This document shows positions 1 to 9,704 of a stretch of 64,000 bases of DNA, piece after piece. The notes beneath the pieces were generated by a model. The model searched no databases, was not told the origin of the DNA, and was given only the letters and a program-made list of their open reading frames with translations. The position numbers and the translations under genes were made by a program. Positions within the stretch are counted from its first letter, which is position 1; each line of letters opens with the position of its first letter. The stretch covers positions 97,830-161,829 of the forward strand of contig JBFMDH010000010.1 of the NCBI GenBank assembly GCA_040754075.1. The letters are read 5' to 3'. Source of the stretch: Acidobacteriota bacterium. Its GTDB lineage: Bacteria > Acidobacteriota > Blastocatellia > UBA7656.

Positions 1-3000
1 CGTTTGCCGCCGAAGTCACCCGCGTCGCCCGCGAAGTCGGCACCGAAGGTAAACTTGGCGGACAAGCCGAAGTGCCCGGCGTTTCCGGCACCTGGAAAGA
101 TTTGACCGATAATGTCAACTCGATGGCTGCAAACCTTACAGACCAGGTGCGCGGTATCGCAAAAATCGTTACCGCTGTCGCAAACGGCGACTTGAAACAA
201 AAACTCACAGTGCAAGCCAAAGGTGAAATCGCATCGCTTGCCGAAACCATCAACAACATGATTGATACGCTTGCGACCTTCGCTGATCAGGTGACTGGCG
301 TAGCTCGCGAAGTCGGTGTTGATGGACGGTTGGGAGGTCAGGCAGTTGTGCCGGGCGCTGCCGGCACCTGGCGCGATTTAACCGATAACGTCAATCAGTT
401 GGCGGAAAATTTGACCACACAGGTACGCGCTATCGCAGAGGTTGCGACCGCCGTTACCAAAGGCGACTTGAGCCGCACCATTCAAGTCGGCGCACGCGGC
501 GAAGTCGAAGAACTCAAAAACAACATCAACGAAATGATTCGCAACCTCAAGGAGACCACACAAACGAACGCTGAACAGGATTGGTTGAAAACCAACATCG
601 CGAAATTCACACGCCTCTTGCAAGGTCAACGCGATTTGCTGGAAGTTTCAAAATTGACGCTTTCGGAACTTGCGCCACTTGTCGGCGCGCAGCACGGCAT
701 CTTCTACATTATCGAAACCGATGAAGAGGGCGAGATGGTATTGAAGATGAAGAGCAGTTATGGCTATCGCGAACGGCGGGTGATTTCCAATTCGCTAAGA
801 CTCGGCGAAAGCCTCGTCGGGCAAGCCGCACTGGAAAAGCAAAGAATATTGCTCACCAACGTGCCCGCCGATTATGTGCGCATCAATTCCGGTTTAGGAG
901 AGGCATCGCCGCTTAACGTCATCATCCTGCCGGTGCTCTTTGAAGGCACCCCGAAAGCGGTTATCGAACTTGCGGCATTCGAGCGTTTCAACGCGACGCA
1001 CCAATCATTCCTCGAACAGTTGACCGAAGGGTTGGGCATCGTCATCAATACCATTCAGGCGAGTACGCGAACCGAAGATTTGCTCAAACAATCACAATCG
1101 CTTGCCAAAGAATTGCAGAGCCAGCAGGAGATTCTCAAAAAAACCAACGAAGAACTCGAAGACAAAGCCCGCCTCCTGGAAGAACAGAAAATCGAAGTCG
1201 AGCAGAAGAATCAGGAGGTTGAACTCGCCAAGAGCGCGCTTGAAGAGAAAGCCGAACAACTGGCGCTCACCTCGAAATACAAATCGGAATTCCTGTCGAA
1301 TATGTCACACGAGTTGCGCACGCCGTTGAATAGTTTATTGATTCTGGCGCAACAACTGGCGGAAAATCCGCAAGGCAATCTCGATGATAAGCAATGCGAA
1401 TATGCGCGAACCATTCAAAACGCCGGGCACGATTTGCTTGCTTTGATTAATGACATCCTTGACCTGTCGAAGATTGAATCGGGCACCGTGACGCTTGACC
1501 TGCATGACCTGCCGTTCAATGAAGTACAAAAACAGATGGAGCGGGTATTCCGCCATCAGTTCGAGCGCAAAGGTTTGCAATATGAAATCGACCTCTCGAA
1601 CAACCTTCCCAAGAAGATGTTTACGGACGCCAAACGTCTGCAACAAATCCTCAAGAATCTTTTGTCCAATGCTTTGAAATTTACCGAACGCGGCAAAGTG
1701 GTTTTGCATATCGAAAGAGCGACGGGCGGTTGGAGCAGTGACAATCGCTCATTGAATGAAGCCTCTGAAGTGATTGCCTTTGCGGTAGCCGATACCGGAA
1801 TCGGCATCCCGCAACCGAAACAGAAAATTGTTTTTGAGGCGTTCCAACAGGCAGACGGCGGCACCAGTCGAAAATACGGCGGCACCGGGTTGGGATTGGC
1901 AATCAGTCGCGAACTGGCGCAATTGCTCGGCGGTGAGATGGTTTTGCAAAGTGAAATCGGCGAAGGCAGCACTTTTACGCTCTACTTACCGTTGCGATAC
2001 ACCCCGCAAACGGCGATGCAGAGTAATCGTCGGATTCAGGATTTTGTCAATCGGGTTGCTGAATCAGCGCCGATACAAGAGATGTTGTCTCAGGTTGACC
2101 TGGCATTCGGCGAATTACCCGACGACCGCGAAAAAATCGAACCCGGCGATCTGGTTCTGCTCATCGTTGAAGATGATTACAATTATGCGCGCATTCTCCA
2201 CCAGGCAGCAAAACAGGAAGGGTTCAAAAGCATTATTGCTGAGTCTGGCGAATCGGCGCTGCAATTTACCGAGCATTACCGACCGACCGCCATCACCCTC
2301 GACATCAATCTGCCGGATATGAATGGCTGGGTGCTGCTTGACCGTTTGAAAGTCAATCTGAATACGCGACACATACCGGTTCGCGTGTTATCCATAACCG
2401 CGCTCGAAAAGACCCATTGGGCACAAGGATACGCGGTTTTGGATCAAAGCGATAAACCAACCAGTATCGAAGGCGTCGCCGAAGTTATTAAACAAATCAA
2501 AGATTATGTTCAAAAACCCCAGAAACACCTGGTTATTGTCGGGCAGGACGGAGATACACACCGCGACAATCTGGAAATTTCCGATAGCGGAGATATACAG
2601 GTTTCCGTTGCTTCATCTTTGGAAGATGGCATTGCAACTTTGAGTAAAGACAATGCCGACTGTTTGCTGGTTGATGCCGGGCTGCCGGATAAAGCCGCGC
2701 TTCGGTTACTGGAATCGATTGTCAAACAGCCGATGTTGAGGCGCATTCCTGTCATCATGCAGGGGCACCCGGATTTGACCAAACAGGAAGAGAAGAAATT
2801 GAAACGGCTGATGGAGCAATTGACCGTTAAAGAGGTCTTGTCAGAGGAACGATTATTTGCCGAAACCGCGTTGTTTTTGCATCGGTCAGCGACGAATTTT
2901 TCGGAAGCCAAACGCCGGTTGCTTTTCGATTTGTTCAGTCCCAATCAAATGCTCGCCGGTAAAAAAATTCTCATCGTCGATGATGACATCAGAAATATTT

Positions 3001-3326
3001 TTGCCTTAACCAGCCTGCTGGAAACTTACAACATCGAGGTGCTTTCGACTGACAATGGTAAAAGCGCAATAAATATTCTGAAACAGACGCCAGACATTAG
3101 CGTGATTTTGATGGATATGATGATGCCTGAATACGATGGCTATCAAACCATGAGTGAAATTCGCTCGTTGGAAAATTACCGACAACTGCCGATTATTGCG
3201 ATTACTGCGAAAGCCATGAAAGGTGACCGGCAAAAATGTATTGATGCAGGAGCTTCCGATTACATTGCCAAACCGGTGAATACCGATCAGTTGTTGTCGG
3301 CATTAAGAGTTTGGGCATATCGATAG
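1..3326 (+). CDS. Hybrid sensor histidine kinase (HAMP array, GAF, HisKA, HATPase, three receiver domains), 5' end cut by window edge
   Basis: The reading frame is open from base 3, so the N-terminus lies outside the window; the GTG at 72 is internal. The visible part starts with tandem HAMP units (repeated [11 protein letters not shown] and GDLKQKLTV-type blocks), then a GAF domain (about residues 200-330 from base 72), a charged coiled coil, a HisKA box with the phospho-accepting His in [10 protein letters not shown], and an HATPase domain with DTGIGIP and GGTGLGL. Three receiver modules follow. The first has a full phospho-Asp site ([10 protein letters not shown]). The middle one is degenerate (VDAGLPD, weak flanks). 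The last is canonical ([19 protein letters not shown]). Poly-HAMP hybrid kinases of this kind are usually cytoplasmic or membrane-anchored stress sensors; the signal is unknown. The next kinase gene follows in the same direction, suggesting one phosphorelay. Confidence 0.9.
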   Translation, partial: FAAEVTRVAREVGTEGKLGGQAEVPGVSGTWKDLTDNVNSMAANLTDQVRGIAKIVTAVANGDLKQKLTVQAKGEIASLAETINNMIDTLATFADQVTGVAREVGVDGRLGGQAVVPGAAGTWRDLTDNVNQLAENLTTQVRAIAEVATAVTKGDLSRTIQVGARGEVEELKNNINEMIRNLKETTQTNAEQDWLKTNIAKFTRLLQGQRDLLEVSKLTLSELAPLVGAQHGIFYIIETDEEGEMVLKMKSSYGYRERRVISNSLRLGESLVGQAALEKQRILLTNVPADYVRINSGLGEASPLNVIILPVLFEGTPKAVIELAAFERFNATHQSFLEQLTEGLGIVINTIQASTRTEDLLKQSQSLAKELQSQQEILKKTNEELEDKARLLEEQKIEVEQKNQEVELAKSALEEKAEQLALTSKYKSEFLSNMSHELRTPLNSLLILAQQLAENPQGNLDDKQCEYARTIQNAGHDLLALINDILDLSKIESGTVTLDLHDLPFNEVQKQMERVFRHQFERKGLQYEIDLSNNLPKKMFTDAKRLQQILKNLLSNALKFTERGKVVLHIERATGGWSSDNRSLNEASEVIAFAVADTGIGIPQPKQKIVFEAFQQADGGTSRKYGGTGLGLAISRELAQLLGGEMVLQSEIGEGSTFTLYLPLRYTPQTAMQSNRRIQDFVNRVAESAPIQEMLSQVDLAFGELPDDREKIEPGDLVLLIVEDDYNYARILHQAAKQEGFKSIIAESGESALQFTEHYRPTAITLDINLPDMNGWVLLDRLKVNLNTRHIPVRVLSITALEKTHWAQGYAVLDQSDKPTSIEGVAEVIKQIKDYVQKPQKHLVIVGQDGDTHRDNLEISDSGDIQVSVASSLEDGIATLSKDNADCLLVDAGLPDKAALRLLESIVKQPMLRRIPVIMQGHPDLTKQEEKKLKRLMEQLTVKEVLSEERLFAETALFLHRSATNFSEAKRRLLFDLFSPNQMLAGKKILIVDDDIRNIFALTSLLETYNIEVLSTDNGKSAINILKQTPDISVILMDMMMPEYDGYQTMSEIRSLENYRQLPIIAITAKAMKGDRQKCIDAGASDYIAKPVNTDQLLSALRVWAYR

Positions 3327-3488
3327 GCACGGCAGCGCGAAAACCTATTTGCATTGAGGTAATCGGCTCAAAGCCGATATGCCGCTGATTGAATGGTTAC
3401 TGCTGATAAACATTGACTGCGGGGGGGCAAAACGACGAAGGTGTCGTTTAAGAGATGGGGTGTCATTTCATCGTCATTGCATAGAGTT

Positions 3489-5252
3489 ATGAGTAAGGAA
3501 AATAAGGTTAATATTTTGGTGGTGGACGATAATGAAGCTAATCGTATCGCCATGCAGGCAACCCTTGATGATTTGGATGAAAATATCATTTCGGTCGAAA
3601 ACGGCAAGAAAGCGTTAAGGCGGTTACTGGATGATGAATTCGCCGTCGTGCTGCTTGATGTCGATATGCCTGTGATGGATGGGTTTGAAGTCGCCACCTT
3701 GATGCGCAAAGTGCAAAAACTAAAACACACACCGATTATTTTTATTACTGCGCTTTATCAACATGAAAGTCATATCGCCAAAGGTTATGAACTCGGCGCG
3801 GTGGATTACATTTTCAAACCGATGGAACCGGAAATCCTGAAAGCCAAAGCGCGTTTCTTTATCGAACTCCATCGCATGACTGCCGAAGTAAAAAAACAGG
3901 CGGAACTGTTACAGGAAACCAACCTCAAACTCGATGATTTGAATTTAAATTTGGAACGTCGGGTTGAGGAACGCACTCGCCAACTGAAAGAAGCCGTTGA
4001 CAAACTGGAAATCGAAATCGTCGAGAGAAAACGGGTTGAAGGTGAACGCGAAGAAGCGCTGATTCGCGAACAGAATGCCCGAACCGAAGCGGAAAATGCC
4101 AATCGTTTGAAAGATGAATTCTTAGCGACGCTTTCGCACGAACTGAGAACTCCGTTAAATGCCATTCTTGGCTGGGTCAGAATTCTCAATAGCGGCAAAG
4201 CCGATACGGAAACCGCAGCCAAAGCGATGGAGACCATCGAACGCAATGCCAAAATTCAAGCCAAGCTTATCGAAGACATTCTCGATGTTTCGCGCATCAT
4301 CTCCGGCAAGTTCCCTTTCCGGCTGGATGTTTTGACGCTGGATAACATTTTAAAATCTTCGATTGAAACTTTGCTGCCGGTTATTCAGGCAAAAAATATT
4401 GATCTACAGGTGACTGTGGATGAAAACATCTCACCGATTGTCGGTGATTCAACCCGACTGCAACAGGCAATCTGGAATTTATTATCCAATGCCGTGAAAT
4501 TCACCCCGTCGGGAGGAAAAGTGACGGCAAACTTGCAACAAAGCGTCGAGACCATCCGTTTGCAGGTGAGCGACACCGGGCAAGGGATTGAACCGGAATT
4601 TTTACCCTATATCTTTGATCGCTTCCGTCAAGCCGATGGGTCAATGACTCGCAAACATGGTGGGCTTGGATTGGGCTTGGCGATTGTCAGGCACGTCGTC
4701 GAATCACATGGCGGAAAGGTGATGGCTGAAAGTCCCGGCGTGAATCAAGGCGCAACGTTTACGCTGGAATTTCCCCGTAAAACGCTTCACACACCCAATG
4801 AAAAGCCCAGCGAGTTTACCAGTGCGAACAAAAATCCAACCTCGAATGAATTATTATTAATGCTCGAAGGGTTGCGTGTGTTGGTGGTTGATGACCAGAC
4901 CGACACCCGTGAGTTGACCTGCTTTATGCTGAGCGAACGCAAAGCTGAAATCGAAGCCGCCGAATCCGTTCAAAAAGCCCTTGAGATTTTGACTTACTGG
5001 AACCCGCATATCATCGTGAGCGATCTGGGAATGCCCGATGAAGACGGCTATTTCCTTATTCAACAGTTGCGCAATATGAACGATGGAAAACAGATTCCGG
5101 CGCTCGCCTTAACCGGCTATGCCTTCAATGAAGAACGTGAACGGGCATTAAAAATGGGCTTTCAGGGCTTTTTAACCAAACCCGTAAATCCCGAAATTCT
5201 TGTCGCAGAGGTCGTCAAATTGATCGCTGCCCGCGCCAAAACCGTGATGTGA
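3489..5252 (+). CDS. Hybrid histidine kinase with N- and C-terminal receiver domains
   Basis: The product of 587 residues begins with a receiver domain (about 8-125; VVDDNEANR, LLDVDMPVMDG, Lys in FKPME). A coiled coil (about 128-205) follows, then HisKA with the His near residue 217 ([10 protein letters not shown]), HATPase (NLLSNAVKF, DTGQGIE, GGLGLGLA) and a second receiver (about 457-575; VVDDQTD, SDLGMPDEDG, TKPVN). There is no membrane segment or periplasmic sensor, so it is a soluble kinase probably driven by phosphotransfer into its N-terminal receiver. I chose the ATG at 3489, which puts the receiver immediately after a short leader. A GTG at 3441 would add 16 residues but has its AAGG too close to the start. 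It is transcribed with the upstream hybrid kinase, separated by 162 bases. Confidence 0.9.
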   Translation: MSKENKVNILVVDDNEANRIAMQATLDDLDENIISVENGKKALRRLLDDEFAVVLLDVDMPVMDGFEVATLMRKVQKLKHTPIIFITALYQHESHIAKGYELGAVDYIFKPMEPEILKAKARFFIELHRMTAEVKKQAELLQETNLKLDDLNLNLERRVEERTRQLKEAVDKLEIEIVERKRVEGEREEALIREQNARTEAENANRLKDEFLATLSHELRTPLNAILGWVRILNSGKADTETAAKAMETIERNAKIQAKLIEDILDVSRIISGKFPFRLDVLTLDNILKSSIETLLPVIQAKNIDLQVTVDENISPIVGDSTRLQQAIWNLLSNAVKFTPSGGKVTANLQQSVETIRLQVSDTGQGIEPEFLPYIFDRFRQADGSMTRKHGGLGLGLAIVRHVVESHGGKVMAESPGVNQGATFTLEFPRKTLHTPNEKPSEFTSANKNPTSNELLLMLEGLRVLVVDDQTDTRELTCFMLSERKAEIEAAESVQKALEILTYWNPHIIVSDLGMPDEDGYFLIQQLRNMNDGKQIPALALTGYAFNEERERALKMGFQGFLTKPVNPEILVAEVVKLIAARAKTVM

Positions 5253-5386
5253 TGCGTTTCTCTTCAAATGCCTGTGCCAATCCACTTTTATGTTAAAAGC
5301 GCGAGATTTATATATATCTTCCAAACTTAATTGCCGCTGCTGTAGTCCAACAGACATCGCAATATAATTTTTGGAGGGATGATTCG

Positions 5387-5758
5387 ATGAAAGCATTTTT
5401 TAATTTCTGTCTTTTTCTGGTTCTTTGTTTGACTCCGATGGCAATCTATGGTCAATCCGACCCTACGCAGCAACCGGCGACGCCTCAAATTCAGCAACCC
5501 ACTGAGCGCCAAAAGCCGAGGCTTCGCAATCAACGACAACAGCGTCAGATGAAAATGCGCAAAGCGTGGCTGAGATTGGATATTAATCAGGATCAACGGA
5601 TTTCCCGCGAAGAGTGGAATAAACGACCAAAAGCTTTTGACCGCCTGGATGCTGACCACGATGGCTTCATTACCCGCGAGGAGATGAGAAAAATGCGAGA
5701 ACTTCGCCGAAACCGGAATCGGTCGAACCCAACGGCAACCAAACCGCCGGTGAATTAA
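5387..5758 (+). CDS. Small exported EF-hand protein
   Basis: This 123-residue protein starts with a clear signal peptide (hydrophobic stretch about 3-22, cleavage near YGQS). A Pro/Gln/Arg-rich segment follows, then two calcium-binding EF-hand loops: DINQDQRISREEW and DADHDGFITREEM. Both loops have Asp at positions 1 and 3 and Glu at 12, so calcium binding is plausible. The C-terminus is Arg/Asn-rich. GGAGGG lies about 10 bases before the ATG. Exported proteins with paired EF-hands occur widely in Acidobacteriota and Planctomycetota; the role is unknown. It is flanked by 134 bases after the kinase and 258 bases before the next gene, so it is probably monocistronic. Confidence 0.85.
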   Translation: MKAFFNFCLFLVLCLTPMAIYGQSDPTQQPATPQIQQPTERQKPRLRNQRQQRQMKMRKAWLRLDINQDQRISREEWNKRPKAFDRLDADHDGFITREEMRKMRELRRNRNRSNPTATKPPVN

Positions 5759-6016
5759 TCAGCAACCGGACGATTTTGTTTTATCAAACAGAGTAGAACC
5801 GCTCGCCACTAAAAATAAGTGTCCTCACACCAAAGGACAACATTAACTTCGGACTCAGCGGATGAGGCGGATAAACTGGCAAGACAATTCATCTCATCCG
5901 CGCAATTTGAAGACAGGCTTTCCCGTCAACCAGGCGACATTTTTTTTAAGCTACTCCCACGGTATTCAAAAAATCTCACAACTATCCTGCCAAGATTTTC
6001 TTTTACCTTTTAATGA
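5759..6016. other. Intergenic region with inverted repeats, no gene supported
   Basis: It contains a 9-bp inverted repeat (GCGGATGAG at 5858-5866, CTCATCCGC at 5893-5901) and a smaller dyad GTCCT/AGGAC near 5821. Neither is followed by a T-run, so neither is a convincing terminator. A 64-codon GTG reading frame at 5819-6013 covers this DNA but has no ribosome binding site or recognisable product. Confidence 0.4.
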
Positions 6017-6928
6017 ATGCCGATTAAAATCGACGCCATGAAATTTCTAAGAACGCCTGATGAATATTTCACCGATCTACCGGATTTCAATTTTGCGCCG
6101 CATTATCTGGAATTGCTGGGAATGCGCATGCATTACATTGATGAACCGGGAACCTCCGGCGAAACCGTGTTGATGTTACATGGTGAACCATCCTGGTCAT
6201 TTCTCTATCGCAAAATGATTCCCATCATCAAAGCCGCAGGACATCGCGCCATCGCGCCCGATCTATTTGGTTTTGGCAGATCCGATAAACCCATCGAAAA
6301 ATCGGATTACTCTTATCAATTTCATGTCGATGCGATTACCGAGTTCATTAAACAACTCGACCTCACCAACATCACATTTTTCGGACAGGATTGGGGCGGT
6401 TTGATTGGACTCAGAGTCGTTGCTGAAAATCCTGAACGGTTTTCGCGCATCGTTGCCGGAAATACTTTTTTACCAACCGGCGATAGACCACCTTCGGAAG
6501 CCTTTTTGCGCTGGCGCGACTATTCGCAATCGATTCCCGAATTTCACGCGGGCGGAATTATCAAAGGCGCTGTGGTAGGTAAACCTTCGCAGGATGTCAT
6601 TGACGCCTATAACGCGCCGTTCCCCGATGAAACCTATAAAGCCGGCGCGCGAGCTTTTCCGTTGCTCGTGCCGATTACCCCGGATGACCCGGCATCTGAA
6701 GCCAATCGCCAAGCCTGGGAAGTTTTAAAACAGTGGACGAAACCGTTTCTCTGCACTTTCAGTGATAGCGACCCGATTACGCGCGGCGGCGATGTAATCT
6801 TTCAAAAACTCATTCCCGGCACTCAGGGACAAAAGCACACGACCATCACTGATGCCGGACATTTCCTGCAAGAAGACAAAGGCGAAGAACTCGCCAGGGT
6901 GATTGTCGATTTCATCGCCAGCACCTGA
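6017..6928 (+). CDS. Haloalkane dehalogenase, subfamily I-like alpha/beta hydrolase
   Basis: This 303-residue alpha/beta hydrolase is close in layout to Xanthobacter-type haloalkane dehalogenase. Such enzymes hydrolyse carbon-halogen bonds to an alcohol and halide in the cytoplasm. The nucleophile Asp125 sits in GQDWGG, with Trp126 as a halide-binding residue. The oxyanion motif HGEP (55-58) carries Glu as in DhlA rather than the Asn of subfamily II. The acid is Asp250 or Asp252 in SDSDPITRGG and the base is His282 in DAGHFLQE. There is no signal peptide. ATG at 6017 is used; the in-frame ATG at 6038 is an alternative and neither has a strong ribosome binding site. True halide substrates are inferred, since related hydrolases also act on epoxides or esters. 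A distant subfamily-II relative lies at 14.8-15.9 kb. Confidence 0.85.
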   Translation: MPIKIDAMKFLRTPDEYFTDLPDFNFAPHYLELLGMRMHYIDEPGTSGETVLMLHGEPSWSFLYRKMIPIIKAAGHRAIAPDLFGFGRSDKPIEKSDYSYQFHVDAITEFIKQLDLTNITFFGQDWGGLIGLRVVAENPERFSRIVAGNTFLPTGDRPPSEAFLRWRDYSQSIPEFHAGGIIKGAVVGKPSQDVIDAYNAPFPDETYKAGARAFPLLVPITPDDPASEANRQAWEVLKQWTKPFLCTFSDSDPITRGGDVIFQKLIPGTQGQKHTTITDAGHFLQEDKGEELARVIVDFIAST

Positions 6929-7008
6929 ACGATTCCTTCAAAGTGAACCGGATTGTCGCCCTGCTGCCCGACCAGATAAAAATAGAATCCACCCGTTATC
7001 ACATTTTT

Positions 7009-8043
7009 TTATTTGGCGAAATAACCTTTGCGGGTTTTCGGTTTGGCATTTTCCCGATGGACTTTTATTGCGAGTTTGCGAAATTCGCCCGTTCCCATGC
7101 CCTTTTTCGGCGCATACGCCAGGCTATAGAAGAGATGTAATTCGGCGGCGACTTTCTCATAAACCGATTCGAGGTCTTCTTCCCGGTTGGCGGTAAACAA
7201 AGTTCCGGCGGTTGACTCGGCAAGGGCTTCCAGTTGCTGATGCGCCAGCGCGTAAATCATCTTTTCTTCGTTGTAAGCCCGCTCTCGATAAGCGTTCATC
7301 TCTTTGCCAAAGCCCAGTAATTTGCCGATAAAACCACCGCCTTTTGACGGCGGTTTCAAGGTATTCAGATAAATCGGATAAATCGAAGCATCCTCTTCTT
7401 CGGCGCGGTCGAGTAATTCCTCAAAAGAATGCGTGGTCGGCAGATACGAATAACTGCCGCGATTTTTATACAGTGAGCTATCGACGCCATCGGTTAATAC
7501 GACGATGGCTTTGCGCGAGTCGCGTTTGGACATTAATAAATCCAGCGTCTTCCACAGGGCATCGTAATAAGCCGTGCCGCCGCTGATTTCATCCGCATCA
7601 TCGATGCGTTTTTTAAGCAGGTTGTGGTCGTTGGTGAAATCGGAAATCAGATAATATTTTCGGGTAAACCCCGCGACCGCGATTTGATCGTCTTTACCGA
7701 GGGCGTCAACGAATTTCTTGGCGGCTTTGAATAATATTTTTCTTTTTTCACGTGTACTGCCGCTGAAATCCAACAACAAAACCAGATTGACAGGCGCGTT
7801 GACCGGTTGAAAAAAAGCGACATCCTGTTCAATTCCATCTTCAAAAATAACAAAGTCTTCTTTTTTCAAATCGACCAGCGGACGCGCCTGCGCGTCTGTG
7901 ACTTTGACATTGAGGTTGATGAGATTGGCTTGCAGGCGGATGGCTTGCTCTTCGCCGGATTGCGAAATTGGTTTTTCGGTTTGCGCCAAAGAACTGAAAC
8001 AACCCAGCAGGATAACTCCCAAGGTGAACAACAACGTTTTCAT
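7009..8043 (-). CDS. VWFA-related acidobacterial exported protein
   Basis: From the ATG at 8043 (GGGAGAG about 7 bases before it) the product is 344 residues. It starts with a signal peptide whose LLGC could be a lipobox, so it may be a lipoprotein. A beta-rich N-terminal segment with the phrase VDLKKEDFVIFEDG, typical of the acidobacterial VWFA-related family, leads into a von Willebrand A domain. The metal-ion-dependent adhesion site is visible as DFSGS, with a later TDG. The C-terminal part is basic. Proteins of this family are exported and thought to bind other proteins; no partner is known. The longer in-frame start 18 codons upstream lacks a ribosome binding site and would bury the signal peptide. 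The gene converges on the dehalogenase at 6928. Confidence 0.88.
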   Translation of the reverse strand: MKTLLFTLGVILLGCFSSLAQTEKPISQSGEEQAIRLQANLINLNVKVTDAQARPLVDLKKEDFVIFEDGIEQDVAFFQPVNAPVNLVLLLDFSGSTREKRKILFKAAKKFVDALGKDDQIAVAGFTRKYYLISDFTNDHNLLKKRIDDADEISGGTAYYDALWKTLDLLMSKRDSRKAIVVLTDGVDSSLYKNRGSYSYLPTTHSFEELLDRAEEEDASIYPIYLNTLKPPSKGGGFIGKLLGFGKEMNAYRERAYNEEKMIYALAHQQLEALAESTAGTLFTANREEDLESVYEKVAAELHLFYSLAYAPKKGMGTGEFRKLAIKVHRENAKPKTRKGYFAK

Positions 8044-8068
8044 GAAACTCTCCCTCTCAATGGTTAAG

Positions 8069-8089
8069 GATGCAAATCGCGCTTGCATC
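8069..8089. promoter_or_regulatory. Inverted repeat GATGCAA-N7-TTGCATC upstream of the VWFA gene
   Basis: Perfect 7-bp arms are separated by 7 bases, about 25 bases upstream of the VWFA start codon. The position and symmetry fit an operator for a dimeric regulator, but no regulator can be assigned and no -35/-10 pair is obvious. Confidence 0.3.
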
Positions 8090-8148
8090 ACTTGCAATGA
8101 TTAAGGGACTCCGAGTTGATCCCGTAAATAATTAGTCAATAACTTGAA

Positions 8149-8640
8149 TTAAACAATTAAACGGCTGCGGCGTTCAAGCAGCAAAACATCGCGCCACCTG
8201 TCGTTCATTTTTCCGATGCGCTCGCGCCGCCCGACTTCGCGAAAACCGCATTGCCGATGAATCGCCACACTTGCCTGATTTTCCGGAAAAATCCCGGCTT
8301 GCAACGTCCAGATGCCTGCTTGTTCCGATGCTTCAATCAAGGCGCTGAGCAATCTGCGCCCGATGCCGTGCCCGCGCGCTTTTTCAGAAACATAGACGCT
8401 GACTTCGGCAACCCCCGCGTAAACACAGCGACCGGATACCGGCGAAAGCGCCGCCCATCCATAGACTTCACCATCGAGTCGCGCCACCAGACGACAGCTT
8501 TTTAAATGCCCGGCATCCCACACTGTCCACTGCGGCGCGGTGGTTTCAAAGGTCGCATTCTGCGTGGCGATGCCTTCCAGATAAATCGCTCTGACCTGAA
8601 GCCAGTCGTCGGCGTTCATCAAATCAAGCTTTATTTCCAT
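8149..8640 (-). CDS. GNAT family N-acetyltransferase (PAT/BAR-like)
   Basis: The product of about 163 residues carries one GNAT fold. The acetyl-CoA pyrophosphate-binding motif A is visible as VSEKARGHGIGRRLL, preceded by a beta strand VAEVSVYV. It has the phrases of phosphinothricin-type acetyltransferases (ATFET, CGFREVGRRE), which acetylate a primary amine of a small molecule. Family members also acetylate methionine sulfone or sulfoximine and many have unknown substrates, so resistance should not be assumed. ATG at 8640 is preferred to the TTG two codons upstream. It lies 17 bases after the AlkD-like gene on the same strand, so the two are probably co-transcribed. Confidence 0.85.
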   Translation of the reverse strand: MEIKLDLMNADDWLQVRAIYLEGIATQNATFETTAPQWTVWDAGHLKSCRLVARLDGEVYGWAALSPVSGRCVYAGVAEVSVYVSEKARGHGIGRRLLSALIEASEQAGIWTLQAGIFPENQASVAIHRQCGFREVGRRERIGKMNDRWRDVLLLERRSRLIV

Positions 8641-8657
8641 CAGCAAAATCCGGAATT

Positions 8658-9374
8658 TTAAATGTGCCCCTTGAGAAATTTTTGCCGTAACTCTTCGGGA
8701 AATCGCTCAATCGCATACCTCAACATGGTGCGCGGCATACGTTGATAATGGATGCGCATAAAGGCTTCTTCGGCTTCAAAATGTTTTTTGCCAACTTCTC
8801 TGAGCATCCAGCCGACCGCTTTATGAATGAGGTCTTCGCGGTCTTGCAATAACATCTCGGCAATTTTAAAGGTCGTGTCGAAATGATAATTTCTGATGAA
8901 ATAATGTGTTGCAACGATGGCGATGCGCCGTTCCCAGAGGCTTTCGGATTTCGCTAACTTTGCAAGTATCACTTTATCTTTATCAATCAAAAAAGCCCCG
9001 ACCACATGCGGCGCGGAACAATCCACCAAATCCCAGTTATTGATATAAAGCGTATTTGCCAGATAAAAGCGATAAATCTCATGCTTTGCTTCATCCGAAG
9101 CTTTAAGAAATTGCAAACCTAAAATTAACAATGCCAGTAAACGTTCTTCATGAAATTTCGATTTCAACAGCGACAAGAGAATTTTAAAGTTTGCCGCCCG
9201 ATATTCTTTCGCCAGTTTTCTCAAGGTCGGCGAATCCAGTCCCAAAAAGAGGTCGCCTTCGCCGTATTCGCCGGGTCCGGTTTTGAAAAACCACTCAGAA
9301 ACCCGCGCCCGCTCTTCACTGCCCATTGCCCGCATTCTCGTCTGAATCTCTTTCGCATTCATAGGCGACATCAT
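8658..9374 (-). CDS. DNA alkylation repair protein, AlkD-like HEAT-repeat glycosylase
   Basis: This all-helical protein of 238 residues matches the AlkD/DNA_alkylation family over its whole length. Diagnostic segments are NWDLVDCSAPHVVG (centre), LWERRIAIVAT, and HKAVGWMLREVGKK near the C-terminus. The Trp and Asp positions correspond to the DNA-contacting concave surface of HEAT-repeat glycosylases, which excise cationic N3- and N7-alkylpurines. Two consecutive ATGs occur at 9374 and 9371. It is the first gene of a probable two-gene unit with the acetyltransferase downstream. The specific lesion repaired is not determined by sequence alone. Confidence 0.9.
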   Translation of the reverse strand: MMSPMNAKEIQTRMRAMGSEERARVSEWFFKTGPGEYGEGDLFLGLDSPTLRKLAKEYRAANFKILLSLLKSKFHEERLLALLILGLQFLKASDEAKHEIYRFYLANTLYINNWDLVDCSAPHVVGAFLIDKDKVILAKLAKSESLWERRIAIVATHYFIRNYHFDTTFKIAEMLLQDREDLIHKAVGWMLREVGKKHFEAEEAFMRIHYQRMPRTMLRYAIERFPEELRQKFLKGHI

Positions 9375-9704
9375 GCCATAAAAAAACTGCCGAAAAGAAT
9401 TGAATTAGCAAATTTGCATCGCTTATAAAAAATAGTGCCGAAGGCGAAGTGGCAATAAACCAGAAGATTTTTAATCGAAGAAAAACTCAAACGGTAACCC
9501 AAGCGGGCTTCTCAACGATTGTTAAACTCCTCTTATACTAATACCCAGCGTGGTATGCCAAAACACCTTCGGCAAATTCAATCTTTTAAAAGAAAGCGCT
9601 CAGCCGCAATTTTTTTTCGTTCCTGTCTTTTCAATCTCAGAAAACCAGGCAACAGGGAAAATTACCCCTGTAGTTTGATATTTCCCCTGTCGCCTTTTAG
9701 GAAA
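9375..9704. other. Intergenic spacer without a supported gene
   Basis: This is AT-rich spacer between the aspartic protease stop and the AlkD-like start. It contains alternating ACAGGG/CCCTGT half-repeats (about 9650-9690). A 7-bp stem with a GAAA loop (CTTTTAG / CTAAAAG, 9694-9711) overlaps the protease stop codon. This could end minus-strand transcription, but there is no clean U-tract. A plus-strand 88-codon frame here has no coding character. Confidence 0.4.

Noticed and set aside
3362-3378. 7-bp hairpin ATCGGCT-N3-AGCCGAT between the two hybrid kinases as a terminator
   Set aside because: The stem is short and there is no T-run; the two genes are more likely read together.
5363-5368. 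TATAAT before the EF-hand gene as a -10 element
   Set aside because: It lies 2 bases from the ribosome binding site, which would put the start of transcription inside or after that site.
5819-6013. 64-codon GTG reading frame upstream of the first dehalogenase
   Set aside because: It has no ribosome binding site and no recognisable product, and its DNA contains inverted repeats more consistent with intergenic sequence.
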